A DNA stretch of 28,883 bases from an uncultured Eubacteriales bacterium (GCA_934385225.1 CAKRPQ010000018.1:1-28883); one strand, 5' to 3'; numbered from the stretch's first letter, positions 1-8,357 are shown. Notes: generated by a model from the letters alone, not told the origin. Translations and numbers: made by a program.

Positions 1-76
1 CGCAATAGAAAAATTCCTTCCACTGATCGGCAAGCGTTCCGCCGACAGCACCCGTGATAGCTTTGATAAGTCCCAT
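1..76 (-). CDS. SPFH-domain protein, N-terminal fragment (cut by window edge)
   Basis: Only the first 25 codons lie in the window. They start at the ATG at 76-74, preceded by an AGGAG ribosome site at about 83-88. The visible peptide begins MGLIKAITGAVGGTLADQWK and goes on to EFFYC. I recognise this start from the bacterial SPFH-domain proteins often annotated as YdjI-like or virion core proteins: membrane-associated scaffold proteins with an SPFH domain and often a C-terminal zinc ribbon. That family call rests on the characteristic N-terminus only. The SPFH domain itself is outside the window. The gene follows the lipoprotein gene with a 63-base gap and may share its transcript. Confidence 0.72.
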   Translation of the reverse strand, partial: MGLIKAITGAVGGTLADQWKEFFYC

Positions 77-97
77 AGTTATTTCTCCTTTCAGAAT

Positions 98-120
98 TTC
101 AAATAATAATATGATTTGAA
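98..120. promoter_or_regulatory. Inverted repeat upstream of SPFH gene
   Basis: TTCAAAT (98-104) and ATTTGAA (114-120) are perfect 7-base inverted arms with a 9-base AT-only centre except one G. They lie between the lipoprotein stop and the ribosome site of the SPFH gene. They could be a repressor site or a weak RNA hairpin; there is no U-run to make a terminator. Confidence 0.35.
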
Positions 121-139
121 TGTGTTATCATGAGCAATT

Positions 140-997
140 TTATCCCTCACCCAGCACAATCCACTTGTCGTCAATAACATCGTACACATATACCTGAGTT
201 TCCGAAACACCATAAAGTATTTCCTGTACGAAAGAATCTTCATTGTTGGTTCCAAGTGCGAAAATAAGACATTCGTCTCCGTCTATCTCTTCCTTGTCGC
301 CCGTATACATCAGTGACATACCCGACTCTATATAGTTCTTTACTTCGTCGGTTTGGAGCAGCAACTCACGAGCTATCAGCACATCGTCATTTTCATATGA
401 GTAATCCTGATACAAAGTGAGATCCAAACAGCCATCCGTGTCGGCGATGTGACCATCCTTCAATGATATTACCGGACGGTAATCGTAGCTTTTTCCGTCC
501 TTTTCGAGTCTAACCAACGTATCCGGGAAGATCTCGCTGACATTGCAGCGCAGAATAATGGACTCGTTTGCCTTTGTCTCGTATACCGGCATGTCGGTAT
601 GATCGTCATATTCGGCGTTCTCGCTCATGGTTACCGAATATACCGTCATAGACCATCCCTCCGCAGGCACAAGCGCGTATATCTCCTGCCCTCCGCAGTC
701 TACGATATCAACGGATTCCTGAATGAAGGGATACTCACTTTCTAAAGAACTCTTCAACAGATTATTGATATCATCTTTAGAAGCGTCATATTCGACATAA
801 CCGAGAAAAACCGTGCCGATAATACATTCCTCGTCTTTTAGAAGCTTTTGTATTGAAGATAAATTCTTTTTTTCATCAACCGAACTTGTTTCACTGCCTG
901 ATTTTGTTTCTGCGACAGCATCCTTGTGTGTATCTTTACAGCTGCAAAGCAACATTGCAAGAAGCAGACAAATAAATAATGTTCGCATTCTTTTCAT
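140..997 (-). CDS. Predicted lipoprotein of unknown function
   Basis: The 285-residue product starts at the ATG at 997-995 (MKRMRTLF). A TTG seven codons upstream is also in frame, but the AGGAG at about 1004-1008 is well placed only for the ATG. Residues 1-20 form a lipoprotein signal: two Arg/Lys pairs, a hydrophobic stretch, then a lipobox-like LCSC with the modified Cys at about residue 20. A Ser/Glu/Lys-rich linker follows, as usual for a lipoprotein tethered to the outer face of the Gram-positive membrane. The rest is an acidic, beta-rich domain that I do not recognise. The gene starts 4 bases after the receiver-like gene's stop, so the two are probably co-translated. Function unknown. 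Confidence 0.75.
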   Translation of the reverse strand: MKRMRTLFICLLLAMLLCSCKDTHKDAVAETKSGSETSSVDEKKNLSSIQKLLKDEECIIGTVFLGYVEYDASKDDINNLLKSSLESEYPFIQESVDIVDCGGQEIYALVPAEGWSMTVYSVTMSENAEYDDHTDMPVYETKANESIILRCNVSEIFPDTLVRLEKDGKSYDYRPVISLKDGHIADTDGCLDLTLYQDYSYENDDVLIARELLLQTDEVKNYIESGMSLMYTGDKEEIDGDECLIFALGTNNEDSFVQEILYGVSETQVYVYDVIDDKWIVLGEG

Positions 998-1001
998 AGC
1001 A

Positions 1002-1397
1002 TCACTCCTGATTTTCAAGACTTGTTATCACTGCGGCAAGGAAATTTTCACTTACCGATGTAAATAGTATTGAGTCTGCGTATCCGGATTGTTTTGCTTT
1101 GACTATCTGCTCGGCGAGCTTTTTGTCTGCATCACCGTCAGTCATGAATATTATTTTGCATTCCGGATTGTTTTTCCTTATTTTGTTTGAAAGCTCAAGC
1201 CTATCATTAAGCATCCAAGGAGAATATCCGGTTACTTCCATTATCACAACTCGTGGCTTGTGTATCTCACAGATATCTTTTGTCAGATTTGGAGTTTTCG
1301 ATATGATGATCTGATGATTATCAAGTTCCTGGAGCATGGCGCGTTCAAGCAGTCTTGCATATAACACACTCTGCATATCTAAAACAATCACTGTCAT
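1002..1397 (-). CDS. Stand-alone receiver-like (CheY-fold) protein lacking the phospho-Asp
   Basis: The 131-residue product starts at the ATG at 1397-1395. An AAGGTGG sequence about 10 bases upstream serves this ATG better than the in-frame GTG at 1412. The predicted alternating beta/alpha layout and the motifs IVLD (residues 4-7), VVIMEVTGY (about 50-58) and IIFMTDGD (82-89) match a response-regulator receiver fold. The position where receivers carry the phosphorylated Asp is Glu54. The first acidic pocket has one Asp (D7) instead of two, the switch Thr (T86) is kept, and the conserved Lys near residue 110 is missing. It has no output domain. The protein is probably not phosphorylated and may act as a fixed-state partner protein. 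It sits between the SLH protein and the lipoprotein. Confidence 0.65.
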   Translation of the reverse strand: MTVIVLDMQSVLYARLLERAMLQELDNHQIIISKTPNLTKDICEIHKPRVVIMEVTGYSPWMLNDRLELSNKIRKNNPECKIIFMTDGDADKKLAEQIVKAKQSGYADSILFTSVSENFLAAVITSLENQE

Positions 1398-1421
1398 TAA
1401 AATTTTCACCACCTTTTTCAG

Positions 1422-1454
1422 TATACGGAAAATGACAGATTCACATACCGTATA
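1422..1454. repeat. Inverted repeat between SLH gene and receiver gene
   Basis: TATACGG (1422-1428) and CCGTATA (1448-1454) form perfect 7-base arms with a 19-base centre, in the short gap after the SLH stop codon. Read on the minus strand there is no U-run, so it is not a classical terminator. It could be a regulator site or an mRNA-processing hairpin separating the two genes. Confidence 0.35.
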
Positions 1455-1461
1455 TTGTTTT

Positions 1462-4134
1462 TTACATTGAGTAGCTTACGCAGAACCGTGTTAGCGCAGT
1501 TGCAATCATGTGTCTTAACGCTTTGTCAACCGGAGCGAGCATTCCTTCGACTTCTTCTATTATTCCTTTCGAGTAAGCCCACGTCATGGCGTCAAGTGCC
1601 CATGAATCAATCTTAGAAGCGTCAGATTGCAGAAGCTTGCCGTATGCAGGGACGATTATATTGCGGCTCTTTGCATATCTGTATAGGAAAACTGCCAGCT
1701 GCTCACGCGTGATAGGATCGTCAGGTCCGAAGCGACCGTCTCCGTATCCGTTAGTGATGCCGTACTTCACAGCCCACGCGACCGCGTCGGAATACCACTG
1801 ATCGGCGGGAACGTCATTGAATTCACTTGCAGCCGCTGTTGCAGGCGAACCTTCAAGTCTGTAGAGAACAGTAACTATAGCAGCTCTTGTGAGATTGCCT
1901 TTTGGGTCAAATGAATCTGCGCTGACGCCGTTCATCAATAGAGGGTCGTGATTGTTGGCATACCAGACGCTGCCGTAATAAGGATCTCCGGGAATTACAT
2001 CCTTGAATGGAAGCGCTTTATTTTTCGGAAGAAGCAGACAGGAGAACACAAGTGAATGTTCGTCTCCATTGTCGTTCGCTACACATTTATAGTAGAACGT
2101 TCTGTACATATTTTCATCCTTTATACCGGATATCGTAAGTGATTTACCGTTAGCAAGGATTGTGTCTTTGTTGATTTTGCCGTCCTTATTGCATTCATAC
2201 CATTTGAGACTGACGTTCGGAGAAAAGTTCTTTGTGTTTACTTTGAAGCTGAATTTTTCCTTTGAACTGTATACAATGACATGCTGATTGGTTTTTTCAT
2301 CATATTTCAGCTTGCCGCTTCCACCCGATGTGCTTCCGCCCGAGGTACTGCCTCCCGAGGTACTTCCGCCCGATGTGCTGCCGCCCGAGTTTTTCTCGGT
2401 TACTTTAACAATGACAGAATCGGGGATTGTCGTTAGTTTGCTCTTCTCACCCATGAGCTTGCACGAAACCTCGCAGTAATAGTAAGTCGTTCCGGCTTTA
2501 TCGGTTGGAATATTGAGTGTCAGAGACTTTGCACCGCTCACCGGGACTCCTGAGCCGTAAGCGGAGGAGGTAGACTTATACCACTGTATCTTGAGGTTGG
2601 TGACGAGTGTGTTGTCTATGTTGGTCATAGCGGTGACAGTCGCCTTGTCGTCGACCTTGAGGTCGAAGTTCGTCTTTGAGTATGAGAGTTCAAGATCGAA
2701 ATACTTTTCCTCGGTCTGTCCCTCGATATCCTCGGGAGTGAATGTCGCGGTGATGTATTTCTTTGTCTCGAACTTCGGCTTTCCTCCGGTGGTTTCGCCC
2801 TCAATTACGAGAACCGCGTCATTTGACTCTATGCTGAAGCTGTTGTTCGCCTTAATGTCGTCAGTCCAGACATATCCAGGCTCAAGCTCCATGGGGATCT
2901 TGACCGTGTAGGTTGTACCCGACTTGAAGGTCTTGTCTGCCGGAGTCCAGATGGGATCTCCGTAGATTATTCCGTTGTCGTCGCTGTGGATATAATCTCT
3001 GTCAGGAATTCTCGCTCCGACCTCGAGCATAGCGTCGCCGGTGAAGTAGACAGAGCCGCTGTTTATATAAGCCTGCTCACTGAAGACATCGACAGTCACC
3101 GGGAAGACATAGAGATATTCGTCAGTTCCCATCGAGGCGGTGCGGATCCTGTACTCACTCGTCTGTCCGTTCCAGACAGCGTAGCTGCCGTCAGCGAAGG
3201 TGTAGCCCTCGGGAAGCTTGACCAGTACCCCGACGCTGATGTTATCGCCCTTGGATACCTTGTTGATTTCCTTTCGGTACATTTCGTACTTGACCGCGGT
3301 AACAGTTCCGACCGACGCGGTAGCAGTGCGATCGAGGGTAGTTCCGTGAGTCGGGACGTCAAGGTCGGTGATGTTGATTTCCTTCACCTCGCCGCCGATT
3401 GTCACCGGGAAGGAGAAGGACAGCGTGTCGCCGTTTTTGTACGTAAACACACTCGCGTCGACCTTCTTGCCGTTGACGGTCACATTGCTGAGCGCGGGCG
3501 ACCAGTAAGGCTCACCGTCATCCACCCAGCCGAAGTAGTAGGGATCGGTGTGTCTGAGCTCTACGTTGATTTCAGCCTCGACACCGGCATAGTAATCCGG
3601 GATGACCTCGTCGTGGTGAGTTCCGGCACCGGTGATCTCGAACCACGCTCTGCGGAACCTTGCGCCGTTACCCTCGGATTCCACCTTGAGTTCCGGGAAG
3701 GGCTTCCCGGCGACAAAGGGCTCATCGTATGTGACCTTGATATCGCCGCTGATCGCTTCCTTTTCCTTGACGGTGATGATATAAGTATCGGTAGAACTGT
3801 AACTGCCGCTGTTGTCACGATAATTCCAGTGGTGGTTCATCTCCAGCTCTCCGGTTTTTATATACTCCACGGTATCATTGGATTTTATGCCAGAGTTTTT
3901 TGTGATGGCTTCTCCGTTGATCAGCACCATTGAGAGGTCGCTGAAGCTATACCGGTTGTTTGCCCGATTGTATTCATCCGGTCCGATTTCACTCGGAAGA
4001 GAGTACTTGACGCCGATATACCTGGTCACCGTATATTTGTATGCCGACGTCGTGACGCCGAAAGCGCCTATGATGACCGCAGTCATTACGGCGATGACAA
4101 GCAGTCTTACGATTTTACCTGCGTTCTTTTTCAT
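1462..4134 (-). CDS. Secreted surface protein with Ig-like regions, Gly-Ser-Thr linker and three SLH repeats
   Basis: The 890-residue product begins MKKNAGKIVRLLVIAVM, a Lys-rich start plus hydrophobic core typical of a Sec signal peptide. The start has an AAGGAG ribosome site about 9 bases upstream. Residues about 35-580 contain repeated beta-rich segments with tyrosine- and glycine-rich strands, resembling bacterial Ig-like modules. A flexible linker of GGSTS repeats lies near residue 600. A further Ig-like segment is followed by three C-terminal SLH modules, with recognisable cores FKDVIPGDPYYGSVWYA, FNDVPADQWYSDAVAWAVKY and DSWALDAMTWAYSKGI. SLH modules bind pyruvylated secondary cell-wall polymers, so the protein should sit on the cell surface. 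The third SLH is the least canonical. The gene has its own promoter and lies directly downstream of the two-component operon, so it is a plausible regulatory target. The function of the N-terminal region is unknown. Confidence 0.88.
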   Translation of the reverse strand: MKKNAGKIVRLLVIAVMTAVIIGAFGVTTSAYKYTVTRYIGVKYSLPSEIGPDEYNRANNRYSFSDLSMVLINGEAITKNSGIKSNDTVEYIKTGELEMNHHWNYRDNSGSYSSTDTYIITVKEKEAISGDIKVTYDEPFVAGKPFPELKVESEGNGARFRRAWFEITGAGTHHDEVIPDYYAGVEAEINVELRHTDPYYFGWVDDGEPYWSPALSNVTVNGKKVDASVFTYKNGDTLSFSFPVTIGGEVKEINITDLDVPTHGTTLDRTATASVGTVTAVKYEMYRKEINKVSKGDNISVGVLVKLPEGYTFADGSYAVWNGQTSEYRIRTASMGTDEYLYVFPVTVDVFSEQAYINSGSVYFTGDAMLEVGARIPDRDYIHSDDNGIIYGDPIWTPADKTFKSGTTYTVKIPMELEPGYVWTDDIKANNSFSIESNDAVLVIEGETTGGKPKFETKKYITATFTPEDIEGQTEEKYFDLELSYSKTNFDLKVDDKATVTAMTNIDNTLVTNLKIQWYKSTSSAYGSGVPVSGAKSLTLNIPTDKAGTTYYYCEVSCKLMGEKSKLTTIPDSVIVKVTEKNSGGSTSGGSTSGGSTSGGSTSGGSGKLKYDEKTNQHVIVYSSKEKFSFKVNTKNFSPNVSLKWYECNKDGKINKDTILANGKSLTISGIKDENMYRTFYYKCVANDNGDEHSLVFSCLLLPKNKALPFKDVIPGDPYYGSVWYANNHDPLLMNGVSADSFDPKGNLTRAAIVTVLYRLEGSPATAAASEFNDVPADQWYSDAVAWAVKYGITNGYGDGRFGPDDPITREQLAVFLYRYAKSRNIIVPAYGKLLQSDASKIDSWALDAMTWAYSKGIIEEVEGMLAPVDKALRHMIATALTRFCVSYSM
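2321..2389 (-). repeat. 15-base coding repeat encoding GGSTS linker
   Basis: Four full 15-base units and a partial fifth encode GGSTS-type repeats in the SLH protein. The units differ at a few third-codon positions. It is a flexible spacer between the Ig-like part and the C-terminal part, and its length is likely variable among strains. Confidence 0.8.
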
Positions 4135-4209
4135 TTTGCGTTTCTCCTTTGTAATAATGGATTTTGTTCGCCTGACGATCGTGAGACGTACCGATCATCC
4201 TGTGATACT

Positions 4210-4238
4210 ATTATAATGCATATTTTGGCTCTTGTCAC
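4210..4238 (-). promoter_or_regulatory. Sigma-A-type promoter of the SLH gene
   Basis: On the minus strand, a -35 GTGACA (4238-4233) and a consensus -10 TATAAT (4215-4210) are separated by exactly 17 bases. The start codon is about 75 bases downstream. This shows the SLH gene can be transcribed independently of the two-component operon. Confidence 0.75.
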
Positions 4239-4247
4239 TATCACAAG
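4231..4247. promoter_or_regulatory. Palindrome overlapping the -35 of the SLH promoter
   Basis: CTTGT (4231-4235) and ACAAG (4243-4247) are inverted arms with a 7-base centre, covering and extending just upstream of the -35 element. The placement suits an activator or repressor site. The nearby LuxR-type response regulator is the obvious candidate, but that link is inference. Confidence 0.4.
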
Positions 4248-4269
4248 TGTCAGTTGTTTCGCCTAAAAC

Positions 4270-4292
4270 AAAAAAATTTCCCCAGGGGAAAT
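4270..4292 (-). terminator. Rho-independent terminator of the two-component operon
   Basis: The arms ATTTCCCC and GGGGAAAT (4276-4283 and 4285-4292) form a compact GC-rich hairpin. Read on the minus strand it is followed by a run of seven T (4276-4270). It lies 16 bases after the response-regulator stop codon. Confidence 0.88.
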
Positions 4293-4307
4293 CCCAGGGG
4301 AAATCTA

Positions 4308-4940
4308 TCATTCCGTATCTTGTAGAGTCGTCACGACTAACTTGTTCTCAATGGCGGTGGCAATCAGCTCTTCCTTGTTGTTAAATCCGCCCTTCTCGAT
4401 CATGTCCGAGATGTTCCATCTGACCCCGCTGACCGACAGACCGAACTTGTCGGCAATCTCCCGGTAGGTGAAGCCGCGTATGTAGTGACGGAGTATCTCG
4501 ATCTGTATCGGCGAGATATCGCCCGATAGCATATTCTTCATCTCGACAGATGGAGAAAAACCGGGAAAAATCCGCTCACCGTTCATCGTCCGTATTATCA
4601 CGTCAAGCAGTTCCTCAGTGCCGTGATCCTTGTACCAGAGGCTGTCAGCCGCGCCGCGTTTCGCCTCGGAAAGCACGTTCGGGTCGATGAGCGAGGTTAT
4701 TATGACGATCTTTATGTGCGGATACCGCTCCTTTATCCGTTTCCCCGCCGCGAGCCCCGAGTGCTTGTGCAGGGTCAGGACGTCCATCAGCACAAGATCT
4801 ATGTCTGTCCCGCAGCGGCTTTCGACCTCAAAGGCATCCCTGAAAATCCCCGCGACGCTGAACCGCTTGTCAGACCCGAGTATTGCGGAGAAATGCTTCT
4901 GCATATAGCTGTCATCTTCTACAAGTATCGTGTTTATCAT
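4308..4940 (-). CDS. LuxR/NarL-family DNA-binding response regulator
   Basis: The 210-residue product has an N-terminal receiver domain with acidic residues E8, D9 and D10, phosphoacceptor Asp53 in LVLMDVLTLHKH, switch Thr82 and Lys104. The C-terminal part, about 138-205, is a LuxR-type helix-turn-helix with the typical sequence IEILRHYIRGFTYREIADKF and a recognition helix around LSVSGVRWNIS. When phosphorylated by the neighbouring kinase it should bind promoter DNA. Its start codon overlaps the kinase stop by 4 bases (ATGA), implying coupled translation. All receiver catalytic residues are present. The direct target is not visible, but the SLH promoter next door carries a palindrome. Confidence 0.93.
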   Translation of the reverse strand: MINTILVEDDSYMQKHFSAILGSDKRFSVAGIFRDAFEVESRCGTDIDLVLMDVLTLHKHSGLAAGKRIKERYPHIKIVIITSLIDPNVLSEAKRGAADSLWYKDHGTEELLDVIIRTMNGERIFPGFSPSVEMKNMLSGDISPIQIEILRHYIRGFTYREIADKFGLSVSGVRWNISDMIEKGGFNNKEELIATAIENKLVVTTLQDTE

Positions 4941-6181
4941 ATGTCCTCCTCCGTTCCCGGCAGATTGAGCAGCAGCGCGAATCTCGGAGAGTGCGCGGTC
5001 AGCATCTCGCCGCCCGACGCCTCTATTCTTCGTCTGAGAGACGAGAGACCGCTTCCCTCGGTTATCTTTCCTTTCGGCTTTTCGCCGTCGTTGGTTATCG
5101 TGACAGAATAAATGCCATGCCGCGCCTGAATGTCAACCGCGATATATGTTCCGTGCGCGTGTCTGACGCAGTTGGTGGCACACTCGCGTATCGCCGAAAT
5201 GACGATCCGCTCGAGCCCCGAGTCCTTCGGCAGATACCCGTTCAGGATCAGCCTGACGCCGAGCTTTTCACAGTTTCTCATCTCGTCAGCGATGTCTCCG
5301 TCCGGCGGAGTTGGTGAGTCAGAGAGTATGCTCACGGCTTCCTTCAGTTCAGCGAGCTTCTTGTCCGCCTCGTCCGAGTTCTCCATGATGTCCTGAATCG
5401 TTATGAGGCTGCGTCCCATGGTGTCATGAACCCTTATCTTCATCTCAAGACTCTCTTTCTCCCGGATGTCGTCGGTCATGCGGTCATACATCGCGCGGAG
5501 TTTGCGGTTGGTCTCGGCAAGACGCCGGTTTTCGCTTTCGAGCTGTTCTCTCACACGGTAGAGTTCGGTTATATCCTGAGCGGTTATCTGCCGCCAGCCT
5601 TCCTCTCCGCTGACGGTTATACGGCTCGAGTTGAACTGCCGCACGATACCATTGGGAAAGAAGAATATCCCGCTTGATGACCGTTCGCCGTCCGGATCCG
5701 GAGGAAAGAGCACCGTGTCGAGCTCGCCGATCATCTGCGGATAGGAACCTATCATCATATATGAAAGCTCACGCGTCGTCTCGTTGCAGAGGATTATTCG
5801 CCCCGCCGGGTCGGCAAAGCAGATTCCCATTGTGAGGTCATTCGTCGCCTCGCGGATGGAGTCGGGGGTGATGCGTTCGAAAAGCCGTCTGCGCTCAATG
5901 GGTATCGTGACAGAAAGATGAACAGCCGCCAGAATCAGCAGAACAGCGACCAGAATCCACGGAAGTCCGCACAGCCCGGTATCCGTGTCACCGTCCTGCG
6001 GGAACAGTATCAGCGCGGAGAACAGGATGAAAAACGAAAGGAGGGAGACCAGCTTCTCCGTGAATCGCACCGAACAGTATGCTTTATATATGAGTAGCGC
6101 CGCCTCTCCTGTTACCGCGGCAAAGAGCGTCACGGCAAACATCGAGCGCAGAAGAGGGGGCAGTGTGTAAAAAGCGTTCAT
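4937..6181 (-). CDS. Membrane sensor histidine kinase (HisKA_3/NarX-DesK type)
   Basis: The 414-residue product has three predicted membrane segments (about 11-31, 45-60 and 74-92), then a PAS-like region (about 105-205) containing the motif NDLTMGICFADPAGRIILCN. A coiled coil (205-245) follows. The phosphoacceptor His252 sits in VHDTMGRSL, the HDxxGxxL pattern of HisKA_3 kinases. The ATP-binding domain has an N-box ECATNCVRHAHG and a glycine box GSGLSSLRRRIEASGG. It should autophosphorylate and pass phosphate to the downstream regulator. Overlaps of 4 bases with both neighbours make this a tightly coupled three-gene operon. The sensed signal is unknown. Confidence 0.92.
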   Translation of the reverse strand: MNAFYTLPPLLRSMFAVTLFAAVTGEAALLIYKAYCSVRFTEKLVSLLSFFILFSALILFPQDGDTDTGLCGLPWILVAVLLILAAVHLSVTIPIERRRLFERITPDSIREATNDLTMGICFADPAGRIILCNETTRELSYMMIGSYPQMIGELDTVLFPPDPDGERSSSGIFFFPNGIVRQFNSSRITVSGEEGWRQITAQDITELYRVREQLESENRRLAETNRKLRAMYDRMTDDIREKESLEMKIRVHDTMGRSLITIQDIMENSDEADKKLAELKEAVSILSDSPTPPDGDIADEMRNCEKLGVRLILNGYLPKDSGLERIVISAIRECATNCVRHAHGTYIAVDIQARHGIYSVTITNDGEKPKGKITEGSGLSSLRRRIEASGGEMLTAHSPRFALLLNLPGTEEDI

Positions 6182-7866
6182 TCTTCACCTCCGTCCGACT
6201 CGAGCGGCAGGATCAGCGTCTGCTCGCCGTCGTCTGTATCGATTTCCGTCGAAGGGTACTTGTGCTTTATCGCCGAGAGATCTCTTCGGGTGTCGAGTGA
6301 GACTGTGATCCGAAGAAGACCGCGCGGACGCGCCAGCCGGACGTTTACCGCCTCGATCTCTCCGACGGTTTCCTCAACGCAGTCCTCGAAAAAGTCGTAC
6401 GCGAGAGCCGCCGCCCCACCGTTCAGCATCACGGCGTCGACAAAATATGTCCCGCGCACCGAGAGAAGTCCGAGTGCCTGTATAGTCTCGCCGAACGCGT
6501 TCTCCATCTCTGTCGCCGGAATGTCATAATTGCGGTAATTCAGCAGCGCGAGATGCCGCCTTCGCTTGATGAAGCCGCATAGCACCGCGATCCGCGCGAG
6601 TATTCTTTTTGCCTCGTCCGAGTTCTTGTCGGAGGCCTGATACTCATCGACCCTGACGGCGATCTTGTCTATCTGCTGCTGCGTGACGCTTCGGAGCATA
6701 TCGTAGAGCCGGTTTTCCTCCTCGATTTTCCTTCGCTTCTTGTCGCGCGTGTACTCATAGCGGAGAAGGGAATTGCGCTCTTCGAGCTCAACCTTGACCT
6801 CCCGCGTCTCGGCACCGCGCCTTATGAGCTCCGAGACGTCCTCGGTCCAGATGGCGTGTCCGCCGTTTATTGATATATTGTAGAGAAGTCGGTAATCCGG
6901 GAGAAGTATCGGTGTTTTTTCGGACGAGACAAGCGTCTCAATACTGAACGGCTCTGCGTCAAGTGCCGCGTATCGGACATTGTAATCATTGTCGGTGATC
7001 TGTGCCGAGCAGCCGATAACCGCACGGAACAGTTCATCGTATCGCATGTTCGAAGCGATGAGTCTGCACTGTATGCAAATCTCGAAGGTCAGAGCGTAGA
7101 GGATACTCTGTGTCACTGTAAGATCGCCGAACAGTGTCATGAACCAGTCGTACCTGTTCCAGTAAGCGAATACATATACTATCGCCAACGCCGACGGTAT
7201 AAATGGCATGATCATGAGTCTGTGTGTCCGCGGGATCCTGCATTTCCGAAGCATCAGGAAGAGTGCCAGAAGCGCGCAGGTAATCTGCCAAGACATAACG
7301 ATGTAATAGACTGTCGCATAGCTATATTCCTTGTCGCTCCACTCAAAGAACCTCTGATCTGCGGGAAAGACGAAGACCTTCTGATGCAGGTCGTTCGTTA
7401 TCACGAGAATGAAGAGAAGCAGTGTCACGCCCCAGAGAATCAATGTTTTCTTCGGAATCCGCCAGTCGATCGGCTTTCCGAGCGTCAGTGCGATGATCAC
7501 TCCGCACATCGGGATGAACAGCATGGGAAGATAGTAGAGATACCACATATACCGGGCGGCGAACCGTATCGTCAATATGTGGAATTTGAGCGTCCTGACG
7601 ATCAGCCAGAATAGTATCAGCCCGTCAATGCCGATAAGATACCGGCGCACCATCTTATGTACTATCCGGCGCTTCAGTGTGATCCCCCACGCGAAGAAGA
7701 GCCCCATGTACAGAATCGAGCGTATGAGCCCGAGCGGACGAACGAACATCGGCGGCAGAATATCGTTCTTTGTGAGCTGACGGCAGATGAACGCTGAGAG
7801 TATTGTCAGAAATATAACTAAGAGCGTCTTGCTGTATTTCCGGGTAATGCCGTTTGCGGCGTCCAT
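6178..7866 (-). CDS. Multi-pass membrane protein resembling a degenerate sensor kinase
   Basis: The start at 7866-7864 (MDAANGITRKYSK) has a clear AAAGGAG about 11 bases upstream. The frame is open to 8016, but the extra 50 codons have no ribosome site and look like a remnant of another gene. The product is 562 residues. About eight hydrophobic segments fill the first 270 residues, like the 7TM sensory modules of some Clostridial kinases. A PAS-like stretch, a charged coiled coil (about 355-400) and a C-terminal region that follows the layout of a HisKA_3 kinase come next. No HDxxG motif is present (the equivalent helix reads RLYDMLRSVTQQQIDKI). The N-box Asn and the glycine-rich ATP lid are absent. 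I infer a pseudokinase that may modulate the true kinase encoded next. Confidence 0.75.
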   Translation of the reverse strand: MDAANGITRKYSKTLLVIFLTILSAFICRQLTKNDILPPMFVRPLGLIRSILYMGLFFAWGITLKRRIVHKMVRRYLIGIDGLILFWLIVRTLKFHILTIRFAARYMWYLYYLPMLFIPMCGVIIALTLGKPIDWRIPKKTLILWGVTLLLFILVITNDLHQKVFVFPADQRFFEWSDKEYSYATVYYIVMSWQITCALLALFLMLRKCRIPRTHRLMIMPFIPSALAIVYVFAYWNRYDWFMTLFGDLTVTQSILYALTFEICIQCRLIASNMRYDELFRAVIGCSAQITDNDYNVRYAALDAEPFSIETLVSSEKTPILLPDYRLLYNISINGGHAIWTEDVSELIRRGAETREVKVELEERNSLLRYEYTRDKKRRKIEEENRLYDMLRSVTQQQIDKIAVRVDEYQASDKNSDEAKRILARIAVLCGFIKRRRHLALLNYRNYDIPATEMENAFGETIQALGLLSVRGTYFVDAVMLNGGAAALAYDFFEDCVEETVGEIEAVNVRLARPRGLLRITVSLDTRRDLSAIKHKYPSTEIDTDDGEQTLILPLESDGGEE

Positions 7867-8357
7867 CCGAGAATCATCTCCTTTCTTTCTTGAATGATTA
7901 CACGAGTAACAGGTCGCATTAAAAAGGGATTGATTTACCACCTGCAAGATTGGTGTTTTACAATGGGAGCACCAATATACTTCAACAGGAATCGATTCCG
8001 CAATTCTGGAGAGCAAGCTTTAGGCACTTCTTATCAGTAAAAGCGCATTCTATAGGTACCCATTCTAATGCCGTTGAGATCGTTTTCAAGAGCTTTTTAA
8101 TGGTGTTGTACTTTTCTTTTTCTGCATCTGTTCCATTAAGCGAATAGCCGTCCATACCTGTTGATATATTCTTTGATAGGTTTCCAAGAGTAAAAAAGTC
8201 TTCCGTAATTAATGCCTAATCGATCAGCTATGGAGCATATGATGTTCTGATCGCTTTCACTGATTTCTACCGGCCTATTAAACATTAAAGCAATTTTCGA
8301 TATTTCATATGTCAGTTCAACGCGCTTTTCTGGAGTGTGTTTAGAAACACACTCTAA
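7867..8357 (-). pseudogene. Frame-broken coding remnant(s) upstream of the sensory operon
   Basis: Three minus-strand frames carry consecutive coding-like segments, each closed by a stop. One spans 8357-8136 (ending EYINRYGRLFA), one 8155-7982 (MDGYSLNGTDAEKEKY, ending NCGIDSC), and one 8016-7867 that runs into the kinase-like gene (IPVEVYWCSHCKTPIL, ATCYSCN). The last has a CxxC...CxxC zinc-ribbon pattern like that at the start of some PAPS-reductase-family proteins; that resemblance is a weak impression. None has a proper ribosome site. The simplest reading is an old gene, or two, decayed by frameshifts. A less likely reading is two tiny real genes. Confidence 0.42.
8333..8354. repeat. Perfect 10-base-arm palindrome
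   Basis: GAGTGTGTTT (8333-8342) and AAACACACTC (8345-8354) are perfect inverted arms separated by two bases. It lies at the outer edge of the decayed stretch, about 100 bases before the small gene at 8453. It could form a cruciform or RNA hairpin, be a dimeric repressor site, or mark an old insertion edge. No T-run follows on either strand. Confidence 0.5.

Noticed and set aside
2321..2389. Regular 15-base repeats considered as a CRISPR-like array
   Set aside because: They are in-frame, adjacent, lack spacers and encode the GGSTS linker.
2986..3933. 315-codon plus-strand open frame opposite the SLH gene
   Set aside because: It lies wholly inside the SLH gene, whose frame has a signal peptide, a ribosome site and recognised domains. 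The opposite frame is an antisense shadow.
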